NCBI RefSeq assembly: GCF_954871325.1
Contig: NC_088778.1
Coordinates: forward strand, 13,171,666-13,235,665
DNA: 64,000 nt
Origin: Gordionus sp. m RMFG-2023
Lineage: Eukaryota; Nematomorpha; Gordioida; Chordodea; Parachordodidae
Direction of reading: 5' to 3'
This document shows positions 37,614-48,180 of the stretch, piece after piece (the first letter of the stretch is position 1; every line of letters begins with the position of its first letter). The notes beneath the pieces are model-generated. The model saw only the letters and a list, made by a program, of their open reading frames with translations, was not told where the DNA came from and ran no database searches. Made by a program: the position numbers and the translations under genes.

Positions 37614-38005
37614 TGTTGTAGCTGTTGAAAAAAAAGAAGAAATAAATTTAATATAATACATCAAATGTCTGTTATTTTCTGACAGAGGAATTAGTTTTCC
37701 TGGTGGATGGGAGGAAACCGAAATCATCACATAGGTTGTTTTTAGAAAAGAACAATAAAAGTTTCTTTGTTTGCGATTTGGAGTGAAGAAGACATGATAT
37801 TGGATGAAGACGGGATTGATTGGGAAGATTTAATATGTTTATGAAATATTATGTTACATATGCATATTTGCAAATAAAGTGGACTTATAGTAATGTTTAT
37901 TATATTTATTTAATATTATTAAAAGGATCGGTTTGGATTGTTAAGTTATATTTTTGAGAGGGAAGGGTTGAGAGTAAGGGGCATTTTTGTTTTTTTTTCA
38001 ATAAT
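37614..38005 (+). repeat. 0.39-kb direct repeat, copy 2
   Basis: Matches 35537-35921 with scattered single changes and a longer T run near its right end. It leads straight into the piggyBac relic. Confidence 0.8.
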
Positions 38006-39187
38006 GACGACATTCCAGAACCATATGCTACAAGAAGCTATTCTGTAATTTCTCGCCATTTAAAATGGAGAAAACAGATACGTTATATTCTACAATTTCT
38101 TTCAATGGGGAAAATGAAGATAAAATAAAACTTGAAGACCATTTGCATAATAAAAATCCATCAGATATTTTTAATTTTCGGCTAAGACTTATATTCCCTA
38201 ATTATAGATCAAAGTAATATTTATGCAAAACAAATGAATAGGTCTAATAATTTATAACCATCCCAGATATTAAGAAATTTATTGGAATTCTATTATTTAC
38301 TTGATATCATTCATTCCCACAGTAAAAGATGTATTGTCTAATAATAGTGATATTTCTATTCCAATAATCCGGAATACAATGACCCAATTAAAATTACTAA
38401 ATTTGAAATAAAATTTCATTTGACAGACAATACTAAAAACATATACATGATAGATTTTATAAAGTTAAGCCTTATAAAACCAAATTATCATAAAATATAT
38501 TTTGATAATTTCTATACCTCAAAACTTTTGTCATACTTAAAACAAATGGGATATTTTACAATTGGAACTGTGAGGGATAATAGAATGGAGCATTGCTCAG
38601 TTGAATCTATAAATGCTGTAACAAAAAAGAAAGAGGATATTATGATTATAGGTTCGAAAAATTAAACGAAAGAAATATTTATAGTTCGTTGGATAATACA
38701 CTGGTGACGAGGTATTCCAAGAAAATATCTTCTAAAAAAAAAATTCCTCAACCAAATTCACTGCTTATAACAAACACATGGGTGGAGTTGATCTGTGTGA
38801 TAATCCCATATCTACTATAGAATAAAAAGAGAGAAAAAAGGGCGGTGACCAATATTCACCAATTTTATCGATGTAGCTTTGGTAAATTCGTGGAAAATTT
38901 GGAAATTCATGAAACGAGATGAGAAGAGATTGCCTGCATTTAGACGAGAAGTTACTGTTTCCTTTGAACACCAATAAAAATTGAAAAAGAATTAAGTACA
39001 GAGCACGCAAGCCAGTCTGCATTATAGAGCGAAAACCTTACTGATTCATCTGGAAATTATTTATCCAAAATTATAGATGGAAAAAGACGTAGATGCAGAT
39101 ATTGCCATACGCACTCAAAATATATGTGCCAAACATGTCAAATCACACTTCATACTAAATGTTTCAAGGATTTTCATAATATATAAA
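38006..39187 (+). pseudogene. Decayed piggyBac transposase
   Basis: Parts of the transposase appear in order in changing frames. NNDDIPEPYATRSY lies near 38000. TIPDIKKFIGILLF follows near 38260. The open segment 38420-38665 has IYFDNFYTSKLLSYLKQMGY and GTVRDNRM, matching the piggyBac FDNFFTS...L...GT.R.NR region with the second catalytic Asp. AYNKHMGGVDLCD near 38765 is the hallmark MGGVD..D motif. At 39060-39187 a full Cys-rich C-terminus follows (CRYCHTHSKYMCQTCQ, CFKDFHN). Several stops and frame changes separate the parts, so no complete protein can be made. Terminal inverted repeats and TTAA sites were not identified. Confidence 0.8.
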
Positions 39188-39811
39188 CATTTTCTCGTTT
39201 TTATTATAAATTACAAAAAAAAGAATAAAGATTTCTGCTGTTTTTGATCTTATAGTATTATACATAATTTTTATCTTTTTTAACCTCTTAATGGTTCTAG
39301 ATTTTCTATTTAGGAATATTATTTTCTGCTGATTTTTTTAGAATATCATATTTGAGCATTAATCAATATAATTTGAAAAAATTGAGCATTTTTATCCACT
39401 AGTAAAATCTTGACCATTAATGGGTTAAAAAAGCATATGAAGGTAAAAAGATGAATTAATATATTATTATTTTAAACATTACTTAATAATAGAATACTAA
39501 ATCATGGGTATTATAAAATAACCATTAAAAGAAGTATTATTTTATAATATTTTGAAAAGCTTAATCATAAAATTAAAATATAAGCAATTAAATTATACTA
39601 TAGTATAGGGCTGGGAACCAGCATTAAAAACCCAAGATTAAAAAAATATTGGTATTGGTTCAAAATACTAAATTGGGTTTAAACAATATTTTCTATTTCT
39701 TATTTTAGTCTATTGGTTTTAACTTCAAATTGTTAATAAATTTAAAGAATAAAATAGTGATTTTAAAAAACTTTATTTAAATAATATGTATTTTTATAAA
39801 ACTGTATTTTT
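39188..39811. other. No gene; possible MITE end near 39606
   Basis: ATAGGGCTGGGAACCAGC at about 39606 looks like a hAT-type end, but no partner end is clear. The rest is A+T-rich. Confidence 0.3.
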
Positions 39812-41396
39812 TAGTGTTGTAACGAAGTTCGTTTTTTTGAAAAAAATGATGAATGGCGTTCCTTTTATTTTTGACGAACTTTGAACATGAACGCGTTCCG
39901 TTCCTTTTTTATGAGGAACGCGTTCGAGTTTAACGTTCGTTCAATTTTAAAAATATTTTTATTTATTTGAAAAATTTAATATTTCCGAATTTTTTAAAAA
40001 AAAGTATTATTTATATTTTTTAATCGGCTGTGTATTTCCTTTTCACATTTCAATTTTTTATATTAATTTGAATATTATTGTTTATATTTTAATTTAATTT
40101 ATTAGCATAAGCATGGTATTTAATCCTCATCATCTGATTCTGAAAATCCAAAATCAAATGAATTATCATTACCATAGCCAAATATGATAAAGGTTTTACA
40201 TTAACATCCTATATTGAAGGAACAATCCAATACTTACCAAGTGTAAAATGTGGCCAAAAAGTATTATATTGTCAAAATATTCAGGTTCCAATTTAAAAAA
40301 CATTTGATTATAATATTAATTATTTATTTTATATGATATAAATAAGTTAAATCATTAACATTAACATCCTATATTGAAGGAACAATCCAATACTTACCAA
40401 GTGTAAAATGTGGCCAAAAAGTATTATATTGTCAAAATATTCAGGTTCCAATTTAAAAAACATTTGATTATAATATTAATTATTTGATTTTATATGATAT
40501 AAATAAGTTAAATCATTAAATTTGAAGAAATAATGCATTTGGGATATTTGACCCCAACAATAACGATAGTTATTTTAAAAATTAAAAAAAATTAGTGGCC
40601 TCAAATATGTTCAACCATTGATAGACCCCGTATTAAATGGGATTAATAAAAGGTATTAAACCTATTACTCTCAATTAATTACATATATTTTATTTTTTAA
40701 AGATTTAAACATATATATAAGGATCAATATGTTCTTTCTGCAATTATACATCCAGCACTTAAACTTCAATGGCCATGGATAAAACTTCCACAGAACGAAC
40801 CTATTAAAAATAAACTTATAGCGTCATTGAAAAAAATGCTATGAAAACTCTAGAAAACTGTTAATTTCGAGATATCCTTTTTTTTGTCGAGAGTAGAGAA
40901 TGGATTGGAGGAGGATAACTTATCTCAATATTTTGCAAATAACAAAACAATGTTTTTAATTAATTCTCCACGTAAAAAGAGCTGTTTATTAAGTAAAATA
41001 TCGCAATCCCCTCATCTGCCCCTGTAGAGCGCGTTTTTAGTATAGCTAATGCCGTATTAAGCCAAGTGTTCCTGTCTATCAGATAAAAATTTTGAAAACA
41101 ATTGTTATTAAAATTTAATAAGAAAAATTTTTTTATAAATAAAAATATCTTTTTATTCGCTATATTATATTATATTTTATTCATAATTATATTATCAAAA
41201 TAAAACTATATTATTTTTTAACATGGCTAAAATATATTGTATTAAAAAATATAAGTTTATTTATATTAAATTTAATTTAAAAAAAATTTATCATAAAATT
41301 TTGAATGGTTTTATGAACGTGAACGCGTTCCTTTTTTTTTGAACATGAACTTGAACGTGAATGCGTTCGATTTTTTTAGAAATGTTTACAGCACTA
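39812..41396 (+). mobile_element. hAT relic with perfect 8-bp target duplication
   Basis: GTATTTTT flanks both ends (39804-39811, 41397-41404). Ends are TAGTGTTGTAACGAA and, inverted, TAGTGCTGTAAACA. GAACGCGTTC-type words cluster inside each end as subterminal repeats. Inside, forward-strand fragments read IIHPALKLQWPWIKLP (near 40745) and SSAPVERVFSIANAVLS (near 41010), a hAT transposase with its C-terminal dimerisation motif, interrupted by stops and shifts. A 160-bp segment is duplicated in tandem (40199-40358, 40359-40520). Confidence 0.85.
40199..40520 (+). repeat. 160-bp tandem duplication inside the hAT relic
   Basis: Two nearly identical copies beginning CATTAACATCCTATATTG, period 160. 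Confidence 0.9.
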
Positions 41397-41404
41397 GTAT
41401 TTTT

Positions 41405-42089
41405 AAATAAATATGTATTTTTAAATAAATTTATATTATGAATAAAACTATGAAGCAATATTGTTTTAGAGAACTGAATCTAGATATTATTCCTGATTCC
41501 TTTTAAAATGATAATTCTGAATTCTGAAAAAGATATGAAATTGAAAAATTATCTTTGGCAATTATAATTTCAATTTTTAATGTTTTCTTTAACAACATTT
41601 TTTTTGAACAAAAATCCTACCAAGAATTAGGTTAATTCGACCCAATCAAGCAATTTAACAACCCATAAAAATATTTAAAAAATTGGGATTTGTGATTTAA
41701 ATTCGATTTCTGCCTTATTGCCCAGAAAGGTTTGCCATTTTATGTCATTGTAAATAGTAAAAACACGACTTTCTTTTACTTAATCCTAAAAACGTTATCG
41801 CTAAATTATAAAAGTTAGAAGGCATCGTTTTTTAATATTTTGAAGGGCATCAAAAATTTTGAACATGCTGTGCCCATTTTTTCTTTAAAAAAATTAGATT
41901 GGGGATGCTAATTTTTTAAAATTACAAGTTTTCTGTCAACAAACCTGTTAACAATATATAGCGATTTTTAATAATTTTGAAAATATCAATTATTGTCATA
42001 ATTTATGTTAGTTTAAATTTTATAAAAGTAAAGTTAGAGGATCTTTAGCAAGACAAGCCTTACTAGAATTAGCAAATAAAGATAAATTA
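41405..42089. other. No gene seen
   Basis: A+T-rich DNA with no recognisable element ends or frames. Confidence 0.4.
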
Positions 42090-42555
42090 AAAATTAAATA
42101 ATGTATATGACAATTGTCAGTTTTCTATATTATATCTAAAATATTTCAAAAAGTTTAAAATAGGGAGTTTAAAATAGGGATTTTGAAATAGGGATTCTCA
42201 CAATTGCAACTTTTATATGGTATATATTTATTGAAATTTTTATTTATGTTAATAATATAAATATTTACCTATTTGCATCAAAAAAAAGAAAAAAAGTTTA
42301 AAAAAATAATGATTATGAAAATTGTCACTTTTTTATGATACATCTTTATTGAAATTTTAATTAAACATGTTTACAATATATATTTTTTGTTTACACTATT
42401 TTTGCCCTTTTACGTCAAAAAAAGTTTAAAAAGTTAAATAATAACAATTATGACAATTGCCACTTTTCTTGGGTACATCTTATTGAAATTATAATTTTAC
42501 ATGTTAATAATATAAATTTTAACCCATTTGCTTCAAAAAATTCAAAAATGTATTT
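42090..42555 (-). repeat. Decayed array of the fold-back ~119-bp unit
   Basis: Three to four degenerate units on the minus strand: ATGACAATTGTCAGTTTTC at 42108, GAAAATTGTCAC at 42318, ATGACAATTGCCACTTTTC at 42451, each followed by a TACATCTT...AACATGTT pattern and a CATTTGC/TTTTACGTCAAAAA pattern. No 13-bp array or clear ends nearby, so this is an old remnant of the family at 28642. Confidence 0.65.
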
Positions 42556-43466
42556 CTTATTTTCGTAAAGATTATTTGCTATAGTAATAAATACAATATC
42601 CATCCTTAATTACGATATTAAGTAGACTAAATTTGACAAAATTTTATAATAAAATATATTCATTTTATTAAGTATATCATGATTTTGTATATACAAATTT
42701 AATAATTTAGAATAATAATTATATTAATTGACATCGAATATTGAAGGAAATCGTTCTTATAACGGTATTTCTCGCAAAGTTTCTTTAACCGAATCTGGGT
42801 ACTATATAACTCTTCGATTTTGTTTATCTACACGCCATTGAAGTTTGGTTTCATCGGTAATCACCTCGCATTTCATTTTTTTAATCAATACCCAGATTGA
42901 TGGGTGTTATTCCCAACCAGAGAAAAACGATATTCCAACCTTCGCAATTATTATTTTTATATTGATAATTCCACGATTTCTATTATTTCATAAATATATT
43001 ACTAAATAATAATGTCACATGATCAAAAAAGAACAAAGATAATAAAAATGTTATATATCTCTTATTCGAAATCAATTGAAAAACGTCCATAAATGTCAAT
43101 ATCAACAGATACAACACAAAATTCATCAGGAATTAACACCAGTTAATTCTGAAACAATTAATTAATTATCAAATTCTAAAAGAAAAGAAAATCCAACATT
43201 TTAAATTATTACCACGTTTTTCGATAACTGAGTCATTTAATTTATATGAAAAATCGATGGAAAAACTAATATAGATTTTAATAAATTCAAAAATTCATGA
43301 CAAAATTATCTGAAATTTATAGGGTAGGTATTCCAAACATGATGGAATACATTTCCAATAAAATCAGATTTTTAAATAAAAAAAACCACTCAAAAATAAT
43401 TTAAAGTTGAAAAAATACACATTGCCTGAAAAAACACATTGACGCTAACATATATATATATATATC
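42556..43466. other. No gene established; one ordinary-composition patch at 42740-42950
   Basis: On the minus strand a short frame (MKCEVITDETKLQWRVDKQ, near 42880) has more balanced composition than its surroundings and may be a transposase scrap, but I could not assign it. A TA run (43450-43465) abuts the DNA transposon end at 43467. Confidence 0.35.
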
Positions 43467-43668
43467 GTCAGCCTAGAATTGGAGTGCTCCATTTGCGCAA
43501 ATGTTTAAAATGAGAAAATAAACATTAAAGTTTAAAATCAAATATAGGAAAAACTTATTGATCAATTTAATTATAAATTTCAGAGATAATTTATCATATT
43601 GGTATAAATATTGGCTAAAAAAATTTTGCTCAAAAAATTCAAATATAAAATTTATTTTTTTTTTCTCT

Positions 43669-45867
43669 TTAGCTTTCACCTTTTCTGGTGGTAAGCTCCT
43701 TCAACATCTCTCTCCACTTTATGTTATTCGTACAATCTCTTTTATCTATTTTATACTTCTTTATATTGGCTCTAACTTTATGGCCCCATTGAAGTTTTGG
43801 CCTTCCTCTTTTACGTTTGCCCATCACTTCCAATCTTTCAACTTTATTTCCTATGTAGTTCATAGGCCTTCTCTTTGTGTGCCCATACCACCTAAGTCTG
43901 TTTACCATTAATTTAGTCTTAATGGGCACTACCTTTAAACTATTTAGTATTCTTGTACTGCGCACCTTATCCTTTCTTGTTACCCCAGCAATCATCTTCA
44001 GCATTCTCATCTCCATAGTTTGTAGACTTCTCTCGTCTGATTCTTTGGTTGGCCATGTTTCCGAACTATATAGAATAGTTGGTTGTACTATGGAACTGTA
44101 AATTTTTCCCTTTAATTTGTGTAGGATTCTTTTGTCAAATAGCACTCCAGATAAAGATCTCCACTTTAACCACCCTTGATTAATCTTATTCTTTATCTCT
44201 TTTTCTATTGTGCCGTTTGTTTGTATAGTGGAGCCCAAATATTTGCAGCTTTCAATTGCGGATATCTGCCAATCATTTATATCAATACTCTCCGTTTCAT
44301 CTCCTCCTATCACCATATACTCCGTCTTTTCTCTATTTACTTTTAATCCGTGCGTTTCTAGGATATTTATCCAATTCACTAACCTTTCTTTCATTTCATC
44401 CTTGGATTCGGCAAGTATCACAATATCATCTGCAAATATCATATTCCACGGGACTGTTTGAGGTATAGACTGTGCTAATACATCTATTACTGTAATGAAG
44501 AGAAGTGGGCTGAGAGCCGACCCTTGATGAACTCCTTCGGCTATTGTGAAGCCTGCTGAAGTACCTGTTGTGCTACGGACCATTGTTGTATGTCCCATAT
44601 ACATATCCTCTATTATTCTTATATATTTTTCGGGAACTTTTTTGTGGCGTAGCGCCCACCAGATAAGTTTTCTTGGGATTCTATCGAAGGCCTTTTCTAG
44701 ATCGAGAAAGACCATGTGTAGCTTTTTGTTCTTTTCCCTGTATTTTTCACTCATTTGCCTAATTGCATGGATAGCATCGGTTGTTGATCTTCCAGGCATA
44801 AAGCCAAACTGTGTCTCTCCTATTTCGATTATATCTCTTAATCTTTTTTCTATTATTTTTTCGTATAGTTTTAGACAGTGTGACATTAGTTTTATGCCCC
44901 TGTAATTTTGACAATTGTGTGGATCCCCTTTATTTTTGAAGATAGGAACTAGATAGTTCTGCCTCCATTTTGGGGGGACCTCTTCATTTCCAAGTATTTT
45001 ATTGTACAGATTTGTGAGGAGATGTATTCCATCATCTCCTAGTGCTTTAAGGCTTTCTATTGGAATATCGTCTGGGCCCCTATTGTTGTTTTTCATATGC
45101 TTGAGGCATGTGATTATTTCTTGTTCTGTTATAGGTTGTACAAGGTTTGGACAAGGGGAGTGTTCGTCGAGATGCAATATGTGGGAATTAAAGTTGAGAA
45201 GCTCCTGAAAATATTCTTTCCATCTATTCATTATTTCTTTTTCCTTTATTATCAATTTCCCATCTTTATTTTTGATTACTTTCGGAGCTCCGTTTATATC
45301 CCTAGAGTTCTTTTCTCGCTGTTTGGCTAATCTGTATATTTTATTTTGCCCTTCTTTGGTATGTAGATCTTCGTACATGTCATCGTATGCCATAGATTTG
45401 GCCCTAGCCACCGCCTTTGTAGCTAATCTCTTGGATTTTTTGTATCTTGACTTGTCATCTGCATTTTTGGATTTGTACCATATTTTATAAAGGGCTTTTT
45501 TCTCCTGTATAGTGGTTTGTACCTCTTGATTCCACCACCATAGTTCTTTGTGTGATTTGTTGCCTCCTCTTGTCAAGCCTAGCGTCGATTTTGCAGTGTC
45601 TATTAATCTGGATGAAAGGTCTGTCCATATTTTTTCACTGACTTGTGAGCAATTTATTGTTTCAATGTTTGCATTGATTGCAAAGGCATCTGTCATTGTT
45701 TTTAATTTGCCCCATTTGATGCATGGTTCCAGTTTTATCTTATTTTGAGTGGATTTATTTGAGATTTGTAAATCCATGATTAGTAGCTTGTGTTGCGCGG
45801 CGATATCTTCTCCTGGGATGACTTTGCAGTCTATTACATCTTTTAATCTTCTGCGAGAGATTAGCAT
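43669..45867 (-). CDS. LINE reverse transcriptase part
   Basis: 732 codons, open from 45867. The RT palm is clear: RQNYLVPIFKNKGDP, NYRGIKLMSHCLKLYEKII, FGFMPGRSTTDAI, HMVFLDLEKAFDRIP (first catalytic Asp), GVHQGSALSPLLF and MIFADDIVILAES (the FADD box). The thumb and C-terminal region follow with YLGSTIQTNG, LYSSETWP and LRWYGHTKRRP, then a basic tail RKRGRPKLQW. The pattern is that of RTE-clade LINEs (endonuclease plus RT, no gag-like ORF1). Residues before about 40 belong to the end of the endonuclease domain (RKTQIDYMLISRRRL just precedes and enters this frame). The predicted role is target-primed reverse transcription of its own RNA. Confidence 0.92.
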   Translation of the reverse strand: MLISRRRLKDVIDCKVIPGEDIAAQHKLLIMDLQISNKSTQNKIKLEPCIKWGKLKTMTDAFAINANIETINCSQVSEKIWTDLSSRLIDTAKSTLGLTRGGNKSHKELWWWNQEVQTTIQEKKALYKIWYKSKNADDKSRYKKSKRLATKAVARAKSMAYDDMYEDLHTKEGQNKIYRLAKQREKNSRDINGAPKVIKNKDGKLIIKEKEIMNRWKEYFQELLNFNSHILHLDEHSPCPNLVQPITEQEIITCLKHMKNNNRGPDDIPIESLKALGDDGIHLLTNLYNKILGNEEVPPKWRQNYLVPIFKNKGDPHNCQNYRGIKLMSHCLKLYEKIIEKRLRDIIEIGETQFGFMPGRSTTDAIHAIRQMSEKYREKNKKLHMVFLDLEKAFDRIPRKLIWWALRHKKVPEKYIRIIEDMYMGHTTMVRSTTGTSAGFTIAEGVHQGSALSPLLFITVIDVLAQSIPQTVPWNMIFADDIVILAESKDEMKERLVNWINILETHGLKVNREKTEYMVIGGDETESIDINDWQISAIESCKYLGSTIQTNGTIEKEIKNKINQGWLKWRSLSGVLFDKRILHKLKGKIYSSIVQPTILYSSETWPTKESDERSLQTMEMRMLKMIAGVTRKDKVRSTRILNSLKVVPIKTKLMVNRLRWYGHTKRRPMNYIGNKVERLEVMGKRKRGRPKLQWGHKVRANIKKYKIDKRDCTNNIKWREMLKELTTRKGES

Positions 45868-45951
45868 GTAATCTATCTGTGTTTTCCTAGTACCACTTTC
45901 ATATCCTATAGTAGGTGTTGGTTAAGGCAAGGTCGAAGGCTTGGGCAAATT

Positions 45952-46578
45952 TCAGTACGTGCTCTCTTCATCATTTCTTTCTCCGTATCCAAAACCACCA
46001 TGATGCCTTTTGTGGCTATCTCTTGCTTTCCCCACATGCGCATTTAAGTCACCACCAATTATGACTAGGTCATCCTTAGGGATTTCCATTACAGCTTCAT
46101 CAAGGATAGCTCTAAAGTCATCTTTCTCTTCTTCCTTGCAACCCGTTTGAGGAGCATATACTGATAGGATGTGTAGTATTGATTGACCAATGCAGAGTTT
46201 TATCTTCATTAGTCTATCAGAGATCCTGTTGACTTCTACTACTGAAGAGGTTAGGTCTTGGCTGAGGATGATGCCGACATCGTTCCTATTGCTAACAAGT
46301 CCATTATAGTACAATTTATACCCATCTCCAATCATCAAAGTTTTCTGTCCTTTCCATTTCGTCTCTTGTATGCACGCTATATCAACTTTTCTCCTGTTCA
46401 ACATTGATGTCAATTCTCTCGTCTTACCTTTAAGCGTCCCAATATTCAAACTTGCCAGTCTTGTCTTCTTTGCTTTGACCTTTACTTTATTTTTCACAGG
46501 ATGGAGGTCTACACCCTGCGCGTCGCATGGAGGGAACGCCCTAGCTTTCATATTAATATTTTCATTTGTGTCCTTCAT
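45952..46578 (-). CDS. LINE AP-endonuclease part
   Basis: 208 codons from the ATG at 46578. Motifs of the exonuclease-endonuclease-phosphatase fold are visible: LASLNIGTLKG, ACIQETKW (catalytic Glu), SVYAPQTG and VIIGGDLNAHVG (catalytic Asp/Asn). The N-terminal ~40 residues are basic (KVKVKAKKTRLAS). The frame ends early at GYGERNDEESTY; the next stretch EHVLKFAQAFDLALTNTYYR is in another frame (about 45965-45910) and then the RT frame begins. So one shift at about 45960 and one at about 45915 break what should be a single protein. Confidence 0.88.
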   Translation of the reverse strand: MKDTNENINMKARAFPPCDAQGVDLHPVKNKVKVKAKKTRLASLNIGTLKGKTRELTSMLNRRKVDIACIQETKWKGQKTLMIGDGYKLYYNGLVSNRNDVGIILSQDLTSSVVEVNRISDRLMKIKLCIGQSILHILSVYAPQTGCKEEEKDDFRAILDEAVMEIPKDDLVIIGGDLNAHVGKARDSHKRHHGGFGYGERNDEESTY

Positions 46579-46714
46579 TTTGTTTATTGGACAGGTATCC
46601 TTAGCACCCGGCTGTCCAGGCCTGTCGGTGACCGGGGTGTCATCTCTAAGCTCCGAAATTCATCATACCATGTCTTTACACATCAGTCATCGAAGAAAAA
46701 CTTGAAAGTTTTTA

Positions 46715-46795
46715 TGGTTCTTACCAGGATTGAACCCGCGTCCTTGTTCATGCTCGTGTTTCCAAGCCTACATCCCCATTAGGCCACCCCGGCGA
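46715..46795 (-). promoter_or_regulatory. tRNA-like Pol III promoter at the LINE 5' end
   Basis: The first ~80 bases of the LINE contain GGGGTGGCCTAATGGGGATG, resembling a tRNA D arm and A box, and GCGGGTTCAATCCTGG, a near-perfect B box, about 45 bases apart. This is the layout of a tRNA-derived SINE head, yet it begins exactly at the target-duplication boundary of the LINE. Confidence 0.6.
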
Positions 46796-46984
46796 AAATA
46801 TAAAATTTATTTGATAACATCAAAATGCAAGTGAAGCAAATATAACATTTTATGATTTTTTTTGATGTTCAAAATGCTCCATTTACATTTTTTTATTAGA
46901 ATTTAATAAATATATTCAAAATAATAACTTCAAAAAATCATCGAAATTAATGCTATATCTTAATTTTTTCTAATTTATTCATGT

Positions 46985-47480
46985 AATAATGATCCTTAAA
47001 AGAATTCATGATAATTCATCACCTTTTTTAGAATATAAATCATAAAATTTTATAATTGAGACTTCCCTCAAAGTACTCCTTTGAGAATCTTTTTGCCTGT
47101 AATGTGAATAGACTCTTGGAATGGTGTTTATGTGATCAATGATGAAATCTTTATCTCCATCATAAATAACATTTTTAGTATTTTTGCCTTTTATATAGAG
47201 ATAAATCAATTCCAGTATTTTGGTATAAATTTTTAAAGAAATTTTATTACTTATGTCAAATGTTTGTAAGAAAACTTATCTGCAAACTCTAACTTTAACA
47301 TTCTCAACTTCAAAAAAATATAAGTATGAATAGTTTTTATAATTTAAAGAATCTTTTGCCCTTCTCTTATATAAATCCTAACATTAACTTTGCTATAGAA
47401 AGATCCTTTAACTTCATCAGCTAAGCTCCAAAAATCCTCATGAATAATTTTACTCTGATCTGCATTAACATTTTTATGAC
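46985..47480 (-). pseudogene. DNA-transposase relic, family unassigned
   Basis: Minus-strand frame 47006-47209 contains DFIIDHINTIPRVYSHYRQK and IIKFYDLYSKKGDE. I recall the pattern DHI..FP...SHYCR......L.i..MY.LY... from transposase-like proteins repeated in many insects and cnidarians. Farther upstream, IIHEDFWSLADEVKGSFYSK fits the preceding region of the same family. Frame changes separate them. It probably encoded the protein of the DNA transposon 43467-48180. Confidence 0.4.
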
Positions 47481-48180
47481 TTTGAAAATACATTTATTAA
47501 AATGATCATTTTGAACCATCCTTGCTTTCTTCAAATCACCTTTAATATTGATATAGGCCTCACCACATTCCCTTCGTCTCTTTTTTTATTTGCTTTGCTT
47601 CTAGAAGTTGAAGGGCTAGGTAAAGTAAAAAAAATAATTTTTATCTCTATATTTAATGAGCAAGTAATGCTTAATAATTTATTTAAATTATGACAAATAG
47701 ATTATTAAAAAATAGTGATAAATTTTAAAAACAATTGTTTAATCAAATTTATGTAATCTTTATTTAAATTATGAGCAAGTTAATTAATAAAAAATTGTGA
47801 TAAATTTCATTATGATTAATTTCAAATTCAATTTATATAACTTTATTTAAGGATTACACATGAAAACTATATTAAGAATACTTTAAAATAATAAAAAATT
47901 TTACCTTGACATTAAAATAATTTGGAATAGATATGGAATGAAAATATTTTACGATTCAATATGGAAAATAAAAAAATTTAAAAAAAGAGGGAATTAAAAC
48001 ACGTTATTAAATAAGATAATAGGATAGGCCATGCATATGAAGCAAAAATTACATCGTTAAATGCAAATAGCGCAAAATTGAGTGAGCAACGTTGGCAAAA
48101 ATTAAAATTTTTATTTTTATACATATCTAACTCAAAAATTTTGAAAATGTTGAGTGAAAACACTCCAATTCTAGACCGAC

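Larger units (their letters stand above)
43658..46795 (-). mobile_element. Full-length RTE-like LINE with tRNA-like 5' end
   Basis: A 17-bp target duplication AAATATAAAATTTATTT flanks it exactly (43641-43657 and 46796-46812). On the minus strand it starts CGCCGGGGTGGCCTAATGGG and ends in a short A tail (43658-43667). It encodes an AP endonuclease and a reverse transcriptase (separate entries), in the order and size of an RTE-clade element of 3.1 kb. Two small shifts between the two parts (about 45960 and 45915) keep this copy from making one protein; otherwise it is very well preserved, so the insertion is recent. It sits inside the DNA transposon 43467-48180. Confidence 0.9.
43467..48180 (-). 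mobile_element. DNA transposon of unassigned superfamily, split by a LINE
   Basis: The left end reads GTCAGCCTAGAATTGGAGTG; the right end, inverted, GTCGGTCTAGAATTGGAGTG. These are 20-bp terminal inverted repeats with two differences. Without the LINE (43658-46795) the element is about 1.56 kb. It carries a minus-strand transposase-like relic (46985-47480). The flanks (TATATATATC and ATGTATATTG) show no clear target duplication, which leaves the superfamily open. Confidence 0.65.

Noticed and set aside
42740-42950. Possible mariner- or Merlin-type transposase scrap (VITDETKLQW)
   Set aside because: Too short, interrupted, and no inverted ends; I could not settle a family.
43877-46782. Many forward-strand open frames opposite the LINE
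   Set aside because: They are antisense shadows of the minus-strand endonuclease and reverse-transcriptase frames.
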